Assembly (NCBI GenBank): GCA_003184365.1
Contig: NKYR01000003.1
Span: 186,001 to 250,000, forward strand
Reading direction: 5' to 3'
Length of the DNA: 64,000 nt
Source of the DNA: Evernia prunastri
Lineage: Eukaryota > Ascomycota > Lecanoromycetes > Lecanorales > Parmeliaceae
Shown here piece after piece: positions 10,186 to 22,579 of this stretch; position 1 is the first letter of the stretch, and each line of letters opens with the position of its first letter. Below the pieces are notes generated by a model. The model did not search any database. It was not told the DNA's origin and saw nothing but the letters and a program-made list of their open reading frames with translations. The position numbers were made by a program, and so were the translations under genes.

Positions 10186-13100
10186 TGGTGGATGCACGCC
10201 GACGAGGTGCTTATGAGCAATGACAGGTATACATCGGTAAAGTTACATCCTCGCACTGACGTACTATTGCAGCCTCAATCCAATTCAATATAAGTCTTAT
10301 GTGGCAACTACGCTTTAACCTCTCTTTTTCCATATCTGCCCTTGTTCTGGACTTCTACCTTGCCACTCATCTTGAAGCGCACTTCACTGAAAGATCTACA
10401 TCCAATCAAAAGCGTTACCGGGCAATGTCGCCAATGCACGAAAGCAAAAATGCATCTTATCGCTATTCTCGTGCTAAAAAAAAGCGATCCGACCCAAATG
10501 CAGGTAGGTAAGTACCGCACACCTAAACATGAGATCAAAGCACGGCCAGAACATTGCGGACGGACAACAACGTGTTCACTGGGGAACATGAGATCTTTCC
10601 CCAAAAAAGATCCGGGCACCCATCCCCATCAGCACCCGTGCCCTCAAACCCCACACCTCCGCACCCCCCTCCCTGCACTGCTGCAGCAGATTGTCCATAC
10701 AGTACAACCGCGAACGCCCAACCTCGCATCTCCCACCGCGAAACCAACCGCCAACCTCCAGCGCCAACGTCCATGCCAGCACCTACAAGCCCGCTCCAGC
10801 AGGAGGAGGCTCACTCGGGCATAGCGTACCTCCCCTCCCATCCCGCGGCGCTCCCTCCCTCCTCACGCGTCAGCCGGAGTCTCATCTCCACCGATTGCGC
10901 CGCCTTTTGCCCCGAACGACCGCTGAGGCCCTCGCGCACATCTGCGCCTCCTCCGCTACCGCCCCGTATCCGACCATATCCCTCGCCCAGCGAGGTTCAC
11001 TCTCACTCACTTGCGGTGCGCTGCGTGTGGCGCGTCACGGGCTCGGCGGTCGGTCGGTCGGGTTGTGGGGCGGGGTCGGGCGGGGTGGGGTTGGGTAAGG
11101 TTGCGTTGAGGGTTCCTGAATTTCCTGGGCGGTCGTGGTGGGCTGGCGGGTGAGGGACATCGAGGGGATGGATACGGGGACGCTTTTTTCTTCCTCACTA
11201 CCACGCACCGCTTCCTCAATACCAAGGCCTCAAGCTCCGTCCCTTTTCTGATCAAAAATTCTGCGTCAGGCTCCCACGCCTTCTGAGTGATGTCGAGGCT
11301 GGAGGGCATACGTACGTCTTTGAGGTATGCATGGGGGTCGAAGATGTATGCTTTGAAGATGGTAAGACCCCAGGGACTGAGCAGATGGATCTATCGTTGG
11401 CGGAGCGATACTGTCATAGTTGACATTCCGTGACGATGACGAAGATTGGACAGGTCTGATAGGCGGAGGAAAGGACTCCATTCCCATCAGTCTCCTCCAT
11501 GCACATGCACCCATCTAACAATGACTGCCGTGCCTATGTTAGACTCATCGAACGTGGCGAGAATGGCAAGATCGCTGCTCGCTGATATGGTTAGGTAACC
11601 GTCTCCTGCTGAGAGGGGGGCGGGGGGTGGGGGGGGGGAAGAGAGAGAGAGGAGGAGTGGTATCAGCAGTATGGTATTACGAATCGGAGTTGGCTAGATG
11701 GGAGAACACGACCAATTGGAGCCATTGGCAGGGAGCTGAGGCAAGACGACAATGCCTTAACTCATAAGGTCGCAAACAAGATCCTAAGAGACCCGAGAAA
11801 GATGCAGAAGTTAAGCATGTATCCAAAGGACGTGCGGGGGGCGAAATTACAAAGCAGAGCGTCTTGTGGATATGAGCATCGCGACAACAACGCCTCATTA
11901 TCTCTTCGAGATCAGACCACGGTATCAAATCGGATTGCTCCAGGTGCGGGATATTTGGATGTTAGACGGCACGATTATTGCTTAGTGACGAAGAGATCGT
12001 TCGTCCAGCTCAAGCATTGCCAAATGAGGAGTACTGAGGCCCCCGAAGTGGAAGTATGAGCTGGCGAAGAAGCGATAATAGGCTTCAATCACGCTGCAGC
12101 CCGGGCTCCAGTGTTCAAATGGCCCGCAGCAAGACAGCTGGGCAGTCGCGCTCAACATAGTCGAAGATAGCATGACCAAAACAGACTTTGACCAACCGGT
12201 TTGATGAGCCGATTAGATCGACAGAGCTGTTGAAGGTATGGGCGTGGTTGATAAAAGGTACAATAGCGCTGACAATGCGTAGACCGGCGAATAGCTTTGG
12301 AATTCTTTAAAGCTAGCCAGAAATGGCTACCAGGTCGTATACTAGCGGCGAGGGCATGGAGCGGAGAGGCATTTAGGTATTCAAAAATGTGACAAGTGAT
12401 AACCGCTGGCTCTTTGCTATTGGTCTTGCAGCCCGGGCTGGTCTAGCTTAGTAGTCGAATGATGTCAAAGCAAAGAATGCTGTTGCCACAGTCTTACGCC
12501 TTTCACTGAGGAGGTGTGATAGAACCGAATCATGTAGAAGTCGTGAATGTCGAAGAGGGGTATGTATCTCATACTGATGTGTCCAAGGGAGAGATCTAGT
12601 GGAGTCGCTAGAAGTGCCGGCCTATGGCTGCTTGGATCAGGAAAGCGTGTTCCGATGTCTGTCATGCATTTGATCGAAGTCGGCAGTTGCTAGCCACGTT
12701 GATCATGCAAGTCTCGAGTGTCTGGAGTATTCCCGGTCATCACATGGCTGAGTAAGGTGGTGTGAGTAAGAAGATGTCAGCGCTAGAACACCGGCTAAGC
12801 CTCTTTCTCTACCTTCCTCCCACCGCATACTGATATTGCGCACGAATCCGGTTGGTGCTATTATCCACACTCCTGGCTCTTTCGTCGATGACCATCCTAT
12901 GCTGTACATACCCTGGACTTGTGGTTACGCACTCGCTGTATTACTGGGCAATGGTTGTTTTAGTGAGCTCGCCGGAGGAAAGGGTCGCAAGCATCAACCA
13001 AGTGTTTGCGCGGTGGGGTGTGGTTTGCAAAGGCCGAGACCATTATCGCGATGTGATATCTGTGGAGAAAAACGAAGGTGTGAAGATCATCTGATCTTTC

Positions 13101-13238
13101 ACTGCGCTTCGAAAGCCGAGATGCGTTGTTGCAAGATATATAGACGGTCATAAACCCTCAAGAGAGGGGTTTGGATTTCCTCACTGCCCGTTTAGCAGCA
13201 CTGCCATTCTTGAAGGGTTGTATATCTGACGCTTCAAA
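10186..13238. other. 3-kb region without a convincing gene; possible minus-strand exon near 11.0-11.4 kb
   Basis: GC- and C-rich stretches (10600-11150) give long but low-complexity frames that I do not trust. On the minus strand, about 11390-11170 reads WGLTIFKAYIFDPHAYLKD, then MPSSLDITQKAWEPDAEF, which looks like real protein. An upstream minus frame (11490-11370) starts MGMESFPPPIRPVQ. No splice arrangement joins them cleanly, so this may be a decayed or unrecognised gene. G-rich low-complexity sequence lies at 11611-11651. Nothing else was recognised. Confidence 0.35.
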
Positions 13239-14683
13239 ATGTTGACTTCCATTGCTCTGCTGGCTCTGTCAGCCTCCCAAGTCTCTGCTTTCCCATCCCA
13301 TCTCTCCGAAACTTTGCTCCGGAATCGAAACGCCGACTCCGCTCCGGTTGATTCACCCTGTCCCCATGCCGTTGAGCTCGCCAAGCGCGCTGTCGCGGAA
13401 GGCTCTGAAACTGCCAAACGCCAGGCTCCTGGAGTAGTTCCGCCTTTCGACGCTGCTGCACAATATGTCAGCAATCAAGGCCAATACAGTTTCGTCGCTC
13501 CGGGGCCGACAGACCAGCGCGGACCATGTAAGTCTGCTCGTATCAAGGTCGAGGTGAAGTTGTCTCATACCTGGTCGTAGGTCCGGGTTTGAATGCTATG
13601 GCCAATCATGGCTACCTCCCTCATAACGGCGTGGGTACCATGGACGAATTCATTAATGGGACAGAGGCTGCTTTTGGTATGGGCGCGGATATTGCCAGCT
13701 TTCTTGCCGTCTATGGTGCTATCTTTGACGGCGATCTTACTTCCTACTCCATTGGTGGCCCAGTCGCCAGTCTCACCGTTGCTGGCCTGTTGGGCGAGCC
13801 ACAAGGCCTTTCAGGCTCCCACAACAAATACGAGGGAGACGTATCTCCCACTCGTGGTGACCTCTATGAATAGTAAGGTCCTTGCATGAAGTCCATCCGG
13901 ATCCTCCAATACTAAGCCACTCACAGTGGTAACGACTATTTGGTCCAGGTCTCTCAATTTTCCGCACTGTACGAACTCGGTCAACAAAACGGCGACAGCA
14001 TCGACCTCCAAGTACTCACCAACTACCGCGCTACCCGCTTCCAGCAATCCATCAGCAACAACCCATACTTCTTCAACGGACCCTTCACCGGCGTCATAGT
14101 TTCTCCTGCCGCTTGGACTTTCATTTACCGATTCATGGCTAACAAGTCTTCCGAGTACCCCGAAGGTCTCCTCACAGGCGATGTTCTCAAATCGTTTTAT
14201 TCCATTACCGGCGACTACCCTAATTTCCAGTACACACCCGGCCATGAGTCTTTCCCAAACAATTGGTACAAGCGAAATCCGGCGGATTATTACACAATCC
14301 CCTACTTTTCCGCGGACAACCTTGCGATGGCTCAACAGCATCCAGAATTCCTCAGCATTGGCGGCAACACTGGCAAGACCAACACTTTTACCGGTGTCGA
14401 TCCTCAAAATCTCACTGGCGGCGTCTACACTTCTTCGAACCTTCTGCAGGGCAATAACGCCATTTGCTACGGCCTCCAACTTGCGCTAATGGAGTCGCCT
14501 GACATTCTTTCTGGCTTATATTCTGATGTTACCTCGGCTGTGGATGCATTGGGTACAGCGATCGACAAGGCGACTAGCGCGCTGGGTTGCCCAGCGTTGA
14601 GTACGATTAGTAATAACCAGTTCGCTAGCGACTTTGCTCAGTATCCTGGATATACGAAGCTCTCATCGACCGGGACTTACTGA
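13239..14683 (+). CDS. Secreted heme-thiolate peroxidase (unspecific peroxygenase/chloroperoxidase family)
   Basis: Three exons: 13239-13527, 13581-13872 and 13927-14683, with introns of 53 and 54 nt, encode 445 aa. The start MLTSIALLALSASQVSAFP is a clear secretion signal. The first splice site rebuilds the P-C-P motif (about residues 96-98) whose cysteine is the proximal heme ligand in this family. NAMANHGYLPHNG follows it. An E-G-D-V-S-P-T-R stretch (about 181-188) with a Glu five residues later matches the EGD-R-E acid/base pattern of long-type peroxygenases. Such enzymes use hydrogen peroxide to oxygenate or halogenate organic substrates outside the cell. The substrate cannot be told from sequence. 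The N-terminal KR/KRQ pairs (about 60-70) may be propeptide cleavage sites. Confidence 0.9.
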
Positions 14684-15239
14684 TAAGATGAGTTGTGACT
14701 TTGATGGTGCTGGGATTGTGTTTAGCAGTACGTTGGATCGTCTTTACTTCTCAATTTGTAGTTATTTAGAAGCCTGCAAGTCAGTCTTAGCTGAATTCAA
14801 TGTGACGATACACTTATACTATCAAAAACGACTCCCCCGTGAGTTCAGTGACTAGGTCCACCATAGAGCTTGGTGAGCCACCTAGAAACAGGCTAGGACT
14901 TCTTGACATGTTATCACCTTGAGTTCACAACGCAAAAAAAGTTTTGAGATGAAGGGCAACTTCCAGACAAGTGTGACATGTTGTATGATGGCTTAGAGTA
15001 AGCTGGGTGGCAAAAAGGGTGGATGGATTCACCAACTTTCACAATCCCGGGACTTGCCGGCCACTGTCACTCTGTTCCAACGTGTTATTGTGATACGTCA
15101 TTGCAGCTAGCGAAGTGTAGATATACCAGGTTCACTTTCAGTCTTTTGGCCTCGTCCATCCAACACACCTTTCCGAAGTGTTCACCATGAGCCACTACCG
15201 TTCAAGAAGTCTCAACCAGCATCATCTAAGGAAGCACTG
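14684..15239. other. Intergenic region
   Basis: No gene was seen. It includes the 3' region of the peroxygenase gene and the 5' region of the next gene. Confidence 0.5.
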
Positions 15240-16195
15240 ATGGCTACGCTCAATAAAGCCCCTTCCTTGCCATCAAGCCAGAGATGCAGTTTCTTCAGCA
15301 TCCCACCTGGTGAGTACCTAGTCAACCAGCCTAGGCATCACACAAACACTAAATCCAGAGTGCAGAAATCAGGCTAAAGATATACCGTTACCTTTTCGAA
15401 CCAGAATATGACTGCTTTCTTAGCAGTCGTCACGGTGTACCCTTGCGTGAGAGTCTCGGAACCCAAGCCCTCAAAGTCGAGAGATGCAACACTTTCCAAG
15501 GCCTCACCAGTATGGGTCGGTATCCTGAGATCTTGAGGGCCAATCACCTGATTTATTTCGAGGCTTTTCCGATTTTCTACTCGGGCTTTGAACTGCTGGA
15601 TCCAAGTAAAGGAATTTGGAGATACATGCCCTTCAAAGATGACGCTCAGAGATACCATGACAGTTTTTTTGATGACAGTGTATATTCCGACGTTGTTTAC
15701 GATCCGCCCTTGATGCATGGCGTCACAGAACCTCCAAAGCTAGCAAGGTTCAAACAGGTCCGGCTCAATTGTGATTTCGTGGTTGCGGAGTTGGAGAATT
15801 ACTGGCAGTACAACGAAGAGAACGGGAAGCTCGACCACGCAGCGCGGAGACAACTAGCTGACTTACTGGGAGAATCGAACATGATTGAAAATTTCGTTAA
15901 ATTATTGGCCGGCTGCTCGTGGGTAGACCGTGTGGATCTGGATATCGGTTTGTTCGCCAGCTGGGATATAGAGCAATCGACTCCTGCCAGTTCATCGCCT
16001 ACCGAAGACCCTGACCTGGTTCCTTTGGTTGAGTTGAAAGAGATATGGCACAAAGGCGACATCCAGGTCGCGAACATTTTCCTAGCCAGCGGTATTCTCG
16101 ACCCTCTAAAGAGATTATCCAACGTAAGGTCCTGGTGTATAGAATTGGCAGTGGAGGAGCTGGATATGGATCCGCCTTTTTGCATGAGAGGATGA
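15240..16195 (+). CDS. Fungal protein with F-box-like/2EXR-type N-terminus
   Basis: Two exons: 15240-15309 and 15366-16195, with a 56-nt intron, encode 299 aa. The junction reads FFSIPPE|IRLKIYRYLFEP, the standard I/L-P-x-E-I-R-x-x-I-Y-x-x-L-F motif at the start of many fungal F-box-like proteins. It continues with a typical body (GRYPEILRANHLIYFEAFP, then IFYS). Placing the acceptor at 15365 is what restores this motif; other nearby AGs break it. Such proteins form large, variable fungal families, and some act as substrate adaptors of SCF ubiquitin ligases. No partner domain is visible here. Specific function unknown. Confidence 0.7.
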
Positions 16196-17043
16196 CTCTG
16201 GATTTGAGCAATGCAACTGAGCGTAAACGGTGAGCTGAGAATTTACCAGTCCTCTTCATCAGACCAATATGCTCTTTGACTAATAGGCTATCAGCAGGAC
16301 TCAACTATGCAATGGCCACAACAGCAACGTCATTCCATGTGGCCTTTTATGGAATCCTATCTTCGAACCATTGCACAGACCTCTCCTCTATCAGACACGA
16401 GAGAAAGGATTGGAGGAAAGCAGTCGTCGATCAATGTCAGGCTTGTGTTCGCTTCCAAACTTGTAATGATAGACAAATAAAGTCTTCTGCTGAGTTCGAC
16501 TGTTCCTCAAATTCACAGACAGGATCGATTCGTGATACGAGCATGCCTGCTTTGGTAGGATAAAGCCTTTTGTCTGTTGGAGGAGAATGCTGCTGTCTTT
16601 GTTGATAAACCTCCAATAAACAACGGTCATCAAGGTGATTATGTTGTTTAGTTATTCTTGTGCCCTCACTTACCGTGTTCTCATGCATGCCAAATCGAGT
16701 CTCGCAAGATCCATGATAATGGAGACTTATTGGATCGGTAGTTAGCGGTAGGCGGTAGATACAAAACATGTACATAATTTTTAAGCAGCTTGCATAATAC
16801 TTATGGACCTCTACTTTTTGCTCACACCAATTCACTTATCATCGAATTTCCTTTTCGACGAGCGAGACCTGATCTGAAATATTGCGAAATTAATGTCTCC
16901 AAGCCTTCTAACGATTGAAGCTGAGATGCCGCTTCTGCTCGGCTGCAGCCTTGACGCTGGCTAGAGTAGTCCTGGTTTAGGCGGGCAGCAAGTACCTTAA
17001 GCGTACACTGCCTGAACCTTGAAGCATCTACAGTGAGAGGAAC
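16196..17043. other. Intergenic region
   Basis: Only short incoherent frames on both strands. Nothing recognised. Confidence 0.5.
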
Positions 17044-18120
17044 ATGGTATCCATACCCTCACGCATCCGCGGCTCCCTCTATGGTACCGCCGTCGTCGAT
17101 GCCCTCGGTGGCCCCGTTGAGTTTCACCGCCGTGGCACCTTCGCTCCCGTAATCTCGTACCGCTTCAATGCGACGTTTGGTTTGAAGCCTGGGACATGGA
17201 CTGATGATACTTCAACGACGCTGTGTCTTGCACAGTCTCTCGTGGACACAGATGGCCAGTTTGAGATCCATGATCAGATCAAAAAATACGTCCAGTGGTA
17301 CCAGAACGGCTACATGAGCGCTACGGGCAATTGCTTCGATATTGGAAATGCTACTAGGCAGTCGCTGGACATATGGGAAGAGTCTACATGGCAGGCGGGG
17401 AACATCAGTGATTTGGAGCTCAGGCACTACCAGAAGTTGATCGACGGAGCATTGACTCATGAGGTTCGAATACGATGATCCATTTCTCTCCATCAACTGA
17501 CGTAGCCCCTGCAGAGAGCATGCGGCAACGGCTCTCTGATGCGTTGCGCCCCAATACCGCTCATCTTCTACCGTTCTCCGATACTGGCTCAGAAATTCGC
17601 CGCCCGGGCGTCTACACCCACACATCCTCATCCTACCTGCCAAGAAGCGTGCCAAGTCTACACCCATCTCATCACGCTCGTGATGACCAAATCCGATATC
17701 ACCAAGGCCAAACTGTTCACTGCTCTCATGGAGTTCCCATTCACCTCAGCGATCCTTCACACAACATTTGATAGGTACAAGGACGACACGGACAAGCAGT
17801 CTGCAACCGGTTTTGAACGCTTCGTCCAGATGCCGGACTCTGAGATTAATAATTCCGGCTATGTGGTGCACACTCTCGAGGCAGCGCTCTGGGCCTTCTT
17901 TTCGACTTTGACTTTTCAGGAAGGAGCTCTGAAGGTCGTCAATCTAGGCGATGACGCTGATGCTGTTGGTGCTGTCTATGGTGGTTTGGCTGGAGCGTGG
18001 TATGGCATCGAAGCGATACCTGACGAATGGCTTGACGGACTGCAGGCCAAAAGCATGCTCGATGAAGTGATAGGAGGAGCGGTGAAGCTGGCTGAAAAAG
18101 GTGGGTATAGTGAACAGTGA
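17044..18120 (+). CDS. ADP-ribosylglycohydrolase family protein (DraG/ARH-like)
   Basis: Two exons: 17044-17463 and 17515-18120, with a 51-nt phase-0 intron, encode 341 aa. The N-terminal part has GSLYGTAVVDALGGPVEF and the metal-binding TDDTSTTL (T53-D54-D55-T56). The intron junction yields ACGNGSLMRCAPIPL. The C-terminal part has GDDADAVGAVYGGLAGAWYG (about residue 284 on), which supplies the second metal-binding acidic pair. These are the two diagnostic blocks of the family, which removes ADP-ribose from proteins or small molecules using two Mg ions. The all-helical fold and length fit. Bacterial-type relatives are common in fungi, so transfer is possible but not shown. Confidence 0.9.
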
Positions 18121-19754
18121 TCGGTGATATTCAGCGTCATACTTGGGACATTCTTTCACGGTTTATTTCAACCAGGTTGATTCAACCGTTGAATCTTGAG
18201 ATATGTCTTGTTGAATTCCGACCCTCGCGCGGCTCCTTTTGCATGGGCACCCTTTCCGGTGATGCCGGCTCGAAACACCGCGCGAAAGAGAGATCTCCCA
18301 GGGCCAAGGAGCTAAGCATCAGGCTTCTTGTCGTAACTGTGTCCGAGTCTCTCAGGATCACTTCGTGGGACCGTCATCCAACGACCCCTCGGATATAGCT
18401 ACTCGACACTACTTTCGAGGTAGTGCCGCCTCACGCCACGGCTATGAGTGGTTAAGCTTGCATCAAAAGTAATCTTTCTGTCTCAGCCTCACTTATTGTG
18501 TCAACCGATCCTACACCCACCCCGTCTCTTTAGACATGATGAGTCCGCCCCAGAATTGTGCTTTCTCAAAAGATCATGGACAAGCAAGTTGACTTCTGCA
18601 AAAGTTGTTCAGACATAGCGTCAACACCTCATCCAATGACTTGAATCGCTGATGTTTTGCCTCTTGGATTGCAGATTCATATTTTAGCTCTTTGTTTGCT
18701 CCACTTCGAAACCGTGTCTTCTACATGAGCCATACGCGTACGTGGATAAGAGAATACTTAGGAAAGTCACGCTGAAAATGTAGCATATGTTCCATGAAAT
18801 ACTTGATGCGAGACTCGTACGTTTATCACTCGTCATACATGGTCAGATCCATACAAGCAACAAAAGGTTGGTATATAGCAATGCGGATCAGATCTACTGC
18901 TACACCAATGAGCGATTCCGAGACGATGACGTTGAAGCCACTGACAAGATGGTTACGAGTCTATTCTAAAGACTTAACACTTCATCAAACGTTCCTGGCC
19001 ATGCATCGACGATGGTCGCTAATTCTACAGCATCTGGAAATTGAGATTACGCAGGGCAGCAGACTATGCTCTTTTGAGTCTTGGCTTGAAGGCAGTCACA
19101 TAAATATAGATCCGTGCAATTGGAGACAGGGTAATTAATCGTTGGATATTGCATGTTTGTGTCTGTGCATCATGGAAATTTTTGGAGAAATGAAGTCAAA
19201 TTAACAAGGTTGAAGTTCGCAATTAGGGAAGACCGGAAGACCCTGCGAGGCATTTATCCGACAATATTCCCTACTTGACCACTTACATGCAACAAGACAG
19301 CATTTTACGCGCACCTTCTGGCGGCGTCATGGCGTACGCCAATGAATCCTCAGCATTGACCACCACTAACGGCCAGCGGGAACGGGTGCGGCTCTAAGCT
19401 GCAAAGTAAAGAATAGATCTATCAAAGTATCAATTCAAGCAATGGCTTTGACGCAGCTAGGAAGCAAGCCACTCGTGTCACCGAAACCAACTAAAAACAG
19501 CTGAATCAACTAAAGCAGATATCTGCATATACGGTAAATGGGTAAAAACGGGTAAATGTACACTGACTGGCCTTATAGAGACGAGATGAGCACCGCGAGA
19601 GCGCTTCAATGCAATTGCTATTGAGTAGATTCAAATCTTTTAAATAAGCTAATGTTACCAGAAGTATGGCACGTACCATCTTCTTCAATGTGCATGTATA
19701 CATAAGGAGAAATGGTGAGCTGCTCCCCTACCCAGCATCTTTCTTTCCTTGCAG
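18121..19754. other. Intergenic region
   Basis: 1.6 kb without a convincing gene. An ATG at 19712 followed at once by GTGAGC could be a one-codon first exon spliced (intron to 19754) onto the MFS gene. Confidence 0.45.
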
Positions 19755-21708
19755 ATGATCCCGGAATACTCACCAGCCATGTCTAGACCCAGTTTCGTCC
19801 CAAGTATCGACGAATTCCGCCTCCCCAAGTTCGATTTTGAGCCTTGGTCTACAAGGTCTTCCATTTACTCTCAAGGCACTGATGAGGATGAGAAGGCCCT
19901 CATCGACTTCAACAAATGCCGGTCCGAAAGCGCCGAGGATTGGTCGTCGGTACGTCTATGCATTCCTTAGCTACACATTTCTGATGTGTTACAAAGGCCA
20001 AGAAGCTGTTCGCCGTCTGCACCTGCTTCCTCATTGTCCTCAATTCAGCCATTGCCTCTTCACTTCCAGGCGGAGCCGTCTTCTACACTGCAGATTATTT
20101 TCACGTCACTGATGAACAACAATACGCCCTTCCTATATCCGTATTCTTAATCGGCTACATATTCGGACCTTTGGTTTTCAGTCCTCTGAGCGAGATGTAC
20201 GGCCGGAGAATCATAATGATCATAACCTTTGTTGGGTATACTGCTTTCACGCTTGGCTGCGCCATGGCGCCCACGTGGCCAGCCCTACTCGTCTTCCGCT
20301 TCCTCGTTGGACTTAATGCCTCCGCGCCCTATACGTTGGGAGGAGGGATCTGTGCAGATTTGTATTCAAACGCTGCTCATCGGGGACTAGCTATCATGGT
20401 GCTTATGATAGTAAGTCTTCTATCTTGTCCTTGATTAACCATAACTGACTGGGTGCTAGGTCCTTAATATTGGACCTGCTAGTGGACCTATCATCGCTGG
20501 CTTTGTGTCGCCAGCAAGTTGGAGGTGGAAATACTGGGTTGCTCTAATGATAGCGGGTGTATCATTCATTCCTCTACTTTTTCTTCCAGGTAAGCTTTAG
20601 TTCCCCTACCTTGATTGGAGTACTTCACTGAGATACACAGAAACATATGGACCGGTGCTACAGGCTCGACGTGATCGAGCCGCTAGGACCTGGGTTGGGC
20701 ATTCGACCAAGCGAACGCCTCTTGTATCAAACAAGCAGAGCTTGAAGAAGACCTTATCCGTGGCCCTTATTCGCCCCTTCCGCATGTTTTCCGAGCCAAT
20801 TGTATTAGCCACATCCCTCTTCATGGCCATGGTGTACGCCATCTTCTATTTATTCTTCGAAGCATACCCAATTATCTTTGGAGGTGAGAATCCTCCCGTC
20901 TCCTGGCTGATTTCGCCAGCTATCTCAGTGCTCTCGGCTGCAACGGCTGACAGTCTCGACCCAGGGGTATACCAAATGAGCACTGGCATCTCAGCTCTTG
21001 CATTCATACCTAGTAAGCTTCTTCACAGCCAAATCCGATCATGAACAGGGCACTGATTTTGAAAAGTGCCAATCGGCGCCTGCCTCGACATCATCGTCGT
21101 CTTATGGTGGGAGCGCTACCTCGAACGCGCGAAAGCGAGGAACGCCCCCTGGGCCCTCAACGAGGAATACCGACGCATGCCTCTCGCCTGCATCGGCGGT
21201 CCCCTCTGCGCGCTCTCTCTATTCTGGCTCGTAAGTTCAACCCCCCCCTTCCCCTCCTCCCCTTCCCAACCCACACCATCCCATCCAACCTTCCACACCA
21301 CACGCTCTAACCTCGGACCTCAACGAACAACAGGGCTGGTCCGCCCGCCGCGACACCCACTGGATCGTGCCCATGCTCGCCGGCGTCCCCTACGGCATGG
21401 GCGTCGAGATCATCTTCATGGCCCTGACGAGCTACCTCTCCGACGGCTACGGCACCCTGACCGCCTCCGCCCTCGCCTCCGCCGCCATCATGCGCAGCTG
21501 CCTCGGCGCCCTCCTGCCCTTGCTCACGCAGCCCATGTACGCCGCCCTCGGCGTCAGCTGGGCGTCCGGCCTGCTCGGCTTCGTCACGCTCGCCATGGCC
21601 GTCGTGCCAGTTTTGCTCCTCCGGTTCGGGGCCGGGCTGAGAAGGAGGAGTAAGCTCTGTCGGCAGGTTGGCGAGAAGAAAGGGGAGGGGGAAGAGGGGC
21701 AGGTTTGA
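19755..21708 (+). CDS. MFS transporter, drug:H+ antiporter (DHA1) type
   Basis: Seven exons: 19755-19949, 19997-20410, 20460-20589, 20641-20883, 20965-21012, 21067-21230 and 21334-21708. All introns are GT-AG (47-103 nt) and all phases agree, giving 522 aa. The soluble N-terminus is about 65 aa. The first membrane helices follow (KLFAVCTCFLIVLNSAIASS). Motif A is visible as SPLSEMYGRRI, motif C-like glycines are seen in VLNIGPASGPIIAGF, and SWRWKYWV with the following FLPETYGPVL ends the first half. The second half has the remaining hydrophobic helices. The layout fits 12-TM polyamine/drug exporters of the plasma membrane. Substrate unknown. The GC content of the last exon is clearly higher than that of the first ones. 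Confidence 0.88.
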
Positions 21709-22579
21709 AGGTTGGCCCCGGGGGGAAGGGGTTGTTTTGGGAGAGCGCGATGCAATTAGCGTCCCTGTGTAGGACGTTGCAAAGGCGCTTTTCTTGGTCA
21801 AGCAATTGAAACAGAATATATTGGCTGCTGCCAAGGCGTACATAAAGTAATGATAAAGTGCGCGGGGGAAAAGCTGCCGGCGCGAATCGGGGTTCCCGGG
21901 GGCGTTTGGTACATGTGAGAAGTAAGGGTGCGAAGGGGATTTTTAGCAGAAGTTGTGCGTAAAGTCGAGTAGCGACATACTGAATCAAATCTGTTAAGAA
22001 ATTACTTGTTTTAAGAACCATGATCTTGAACGTGCGGGGGAAGGTTTCTTGCTCATTGCCTTCTATCCTTTTCTTTGTATCAATGTTCATGTCTTTTGGA
22101 TGAGGAGGGAGGAAGGATGGAAGGAAGGAGGGGCCAATATGTATCTCATGTTGTATGTTTCTGTTGATTGGTTTTCATGAACGCGTGCGCAGATGTAGTG
22201 AGTATGATGGTGAAAGACAGCTATGGCTCCGTTGTTGTTGTCGAGTCTGGAAGATAATGGTTTTCCCTCCATAAGGTGCTTTCAGTGTGCTGCGAGTTCT
22301 CTTATGTCTGTCTAGCTCTTGTGCTTTCGGGGCTTGTCTTATCACATGATAGAGCGAGTGAGCGAGCGGACCTGGAGTAGCGGTTTCCAATCATTAAATT
22401 GTGGTCAATTCATTCATTCATTCATTAATCTGTAAAGTAATTCGTGTATTGCTCGCCTCATATCTCGCGTGAGAGTTTCTACGTTCCAACGCTCCTCGAC
22501 GATCGCAAGAAGGATTATCACAAGAAAATCTCCCAATCCTCTCCCACCAATCCATGCAGCCGTCCATATCGCGTCCATC
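21709..22579. other. Intergenic region between convergent genes
   Basis: Contains the 3' ends of the MFS gene and the minus-strand orphan. A CATT tetranucleotide repeat lies near 22410-22426. No gene seen. Confidence 0.5.

Noticed and set aside
10554..11153. 199-codon plus-strand frame
   Set aside because: Pro/Ser-rich translation of C-rich DNA with no structure or family signal.
12836..13153. 105-codon plus frame with CDICGEKRRCEDHLIFHC
   Set aside because: The Cys/His pattern recalls a zinc knuckle, but the frame has no context, no extension and ends at random. Judged chance.
13811..14479. 222-codon open frame antisense to the peroxygenase
   Set aside because: Shadow of a strongly supported coding exon; composition follows the sense codons.
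13239..21708. Secondary-metabolite cluster (peroxygenase, F-box-like, glycohydrolase, MFS)
   Set aside because: There is no backbone enzyme (PKS, NRPS, terpene synthase) or pathway regulator, and spacing is ordinary.
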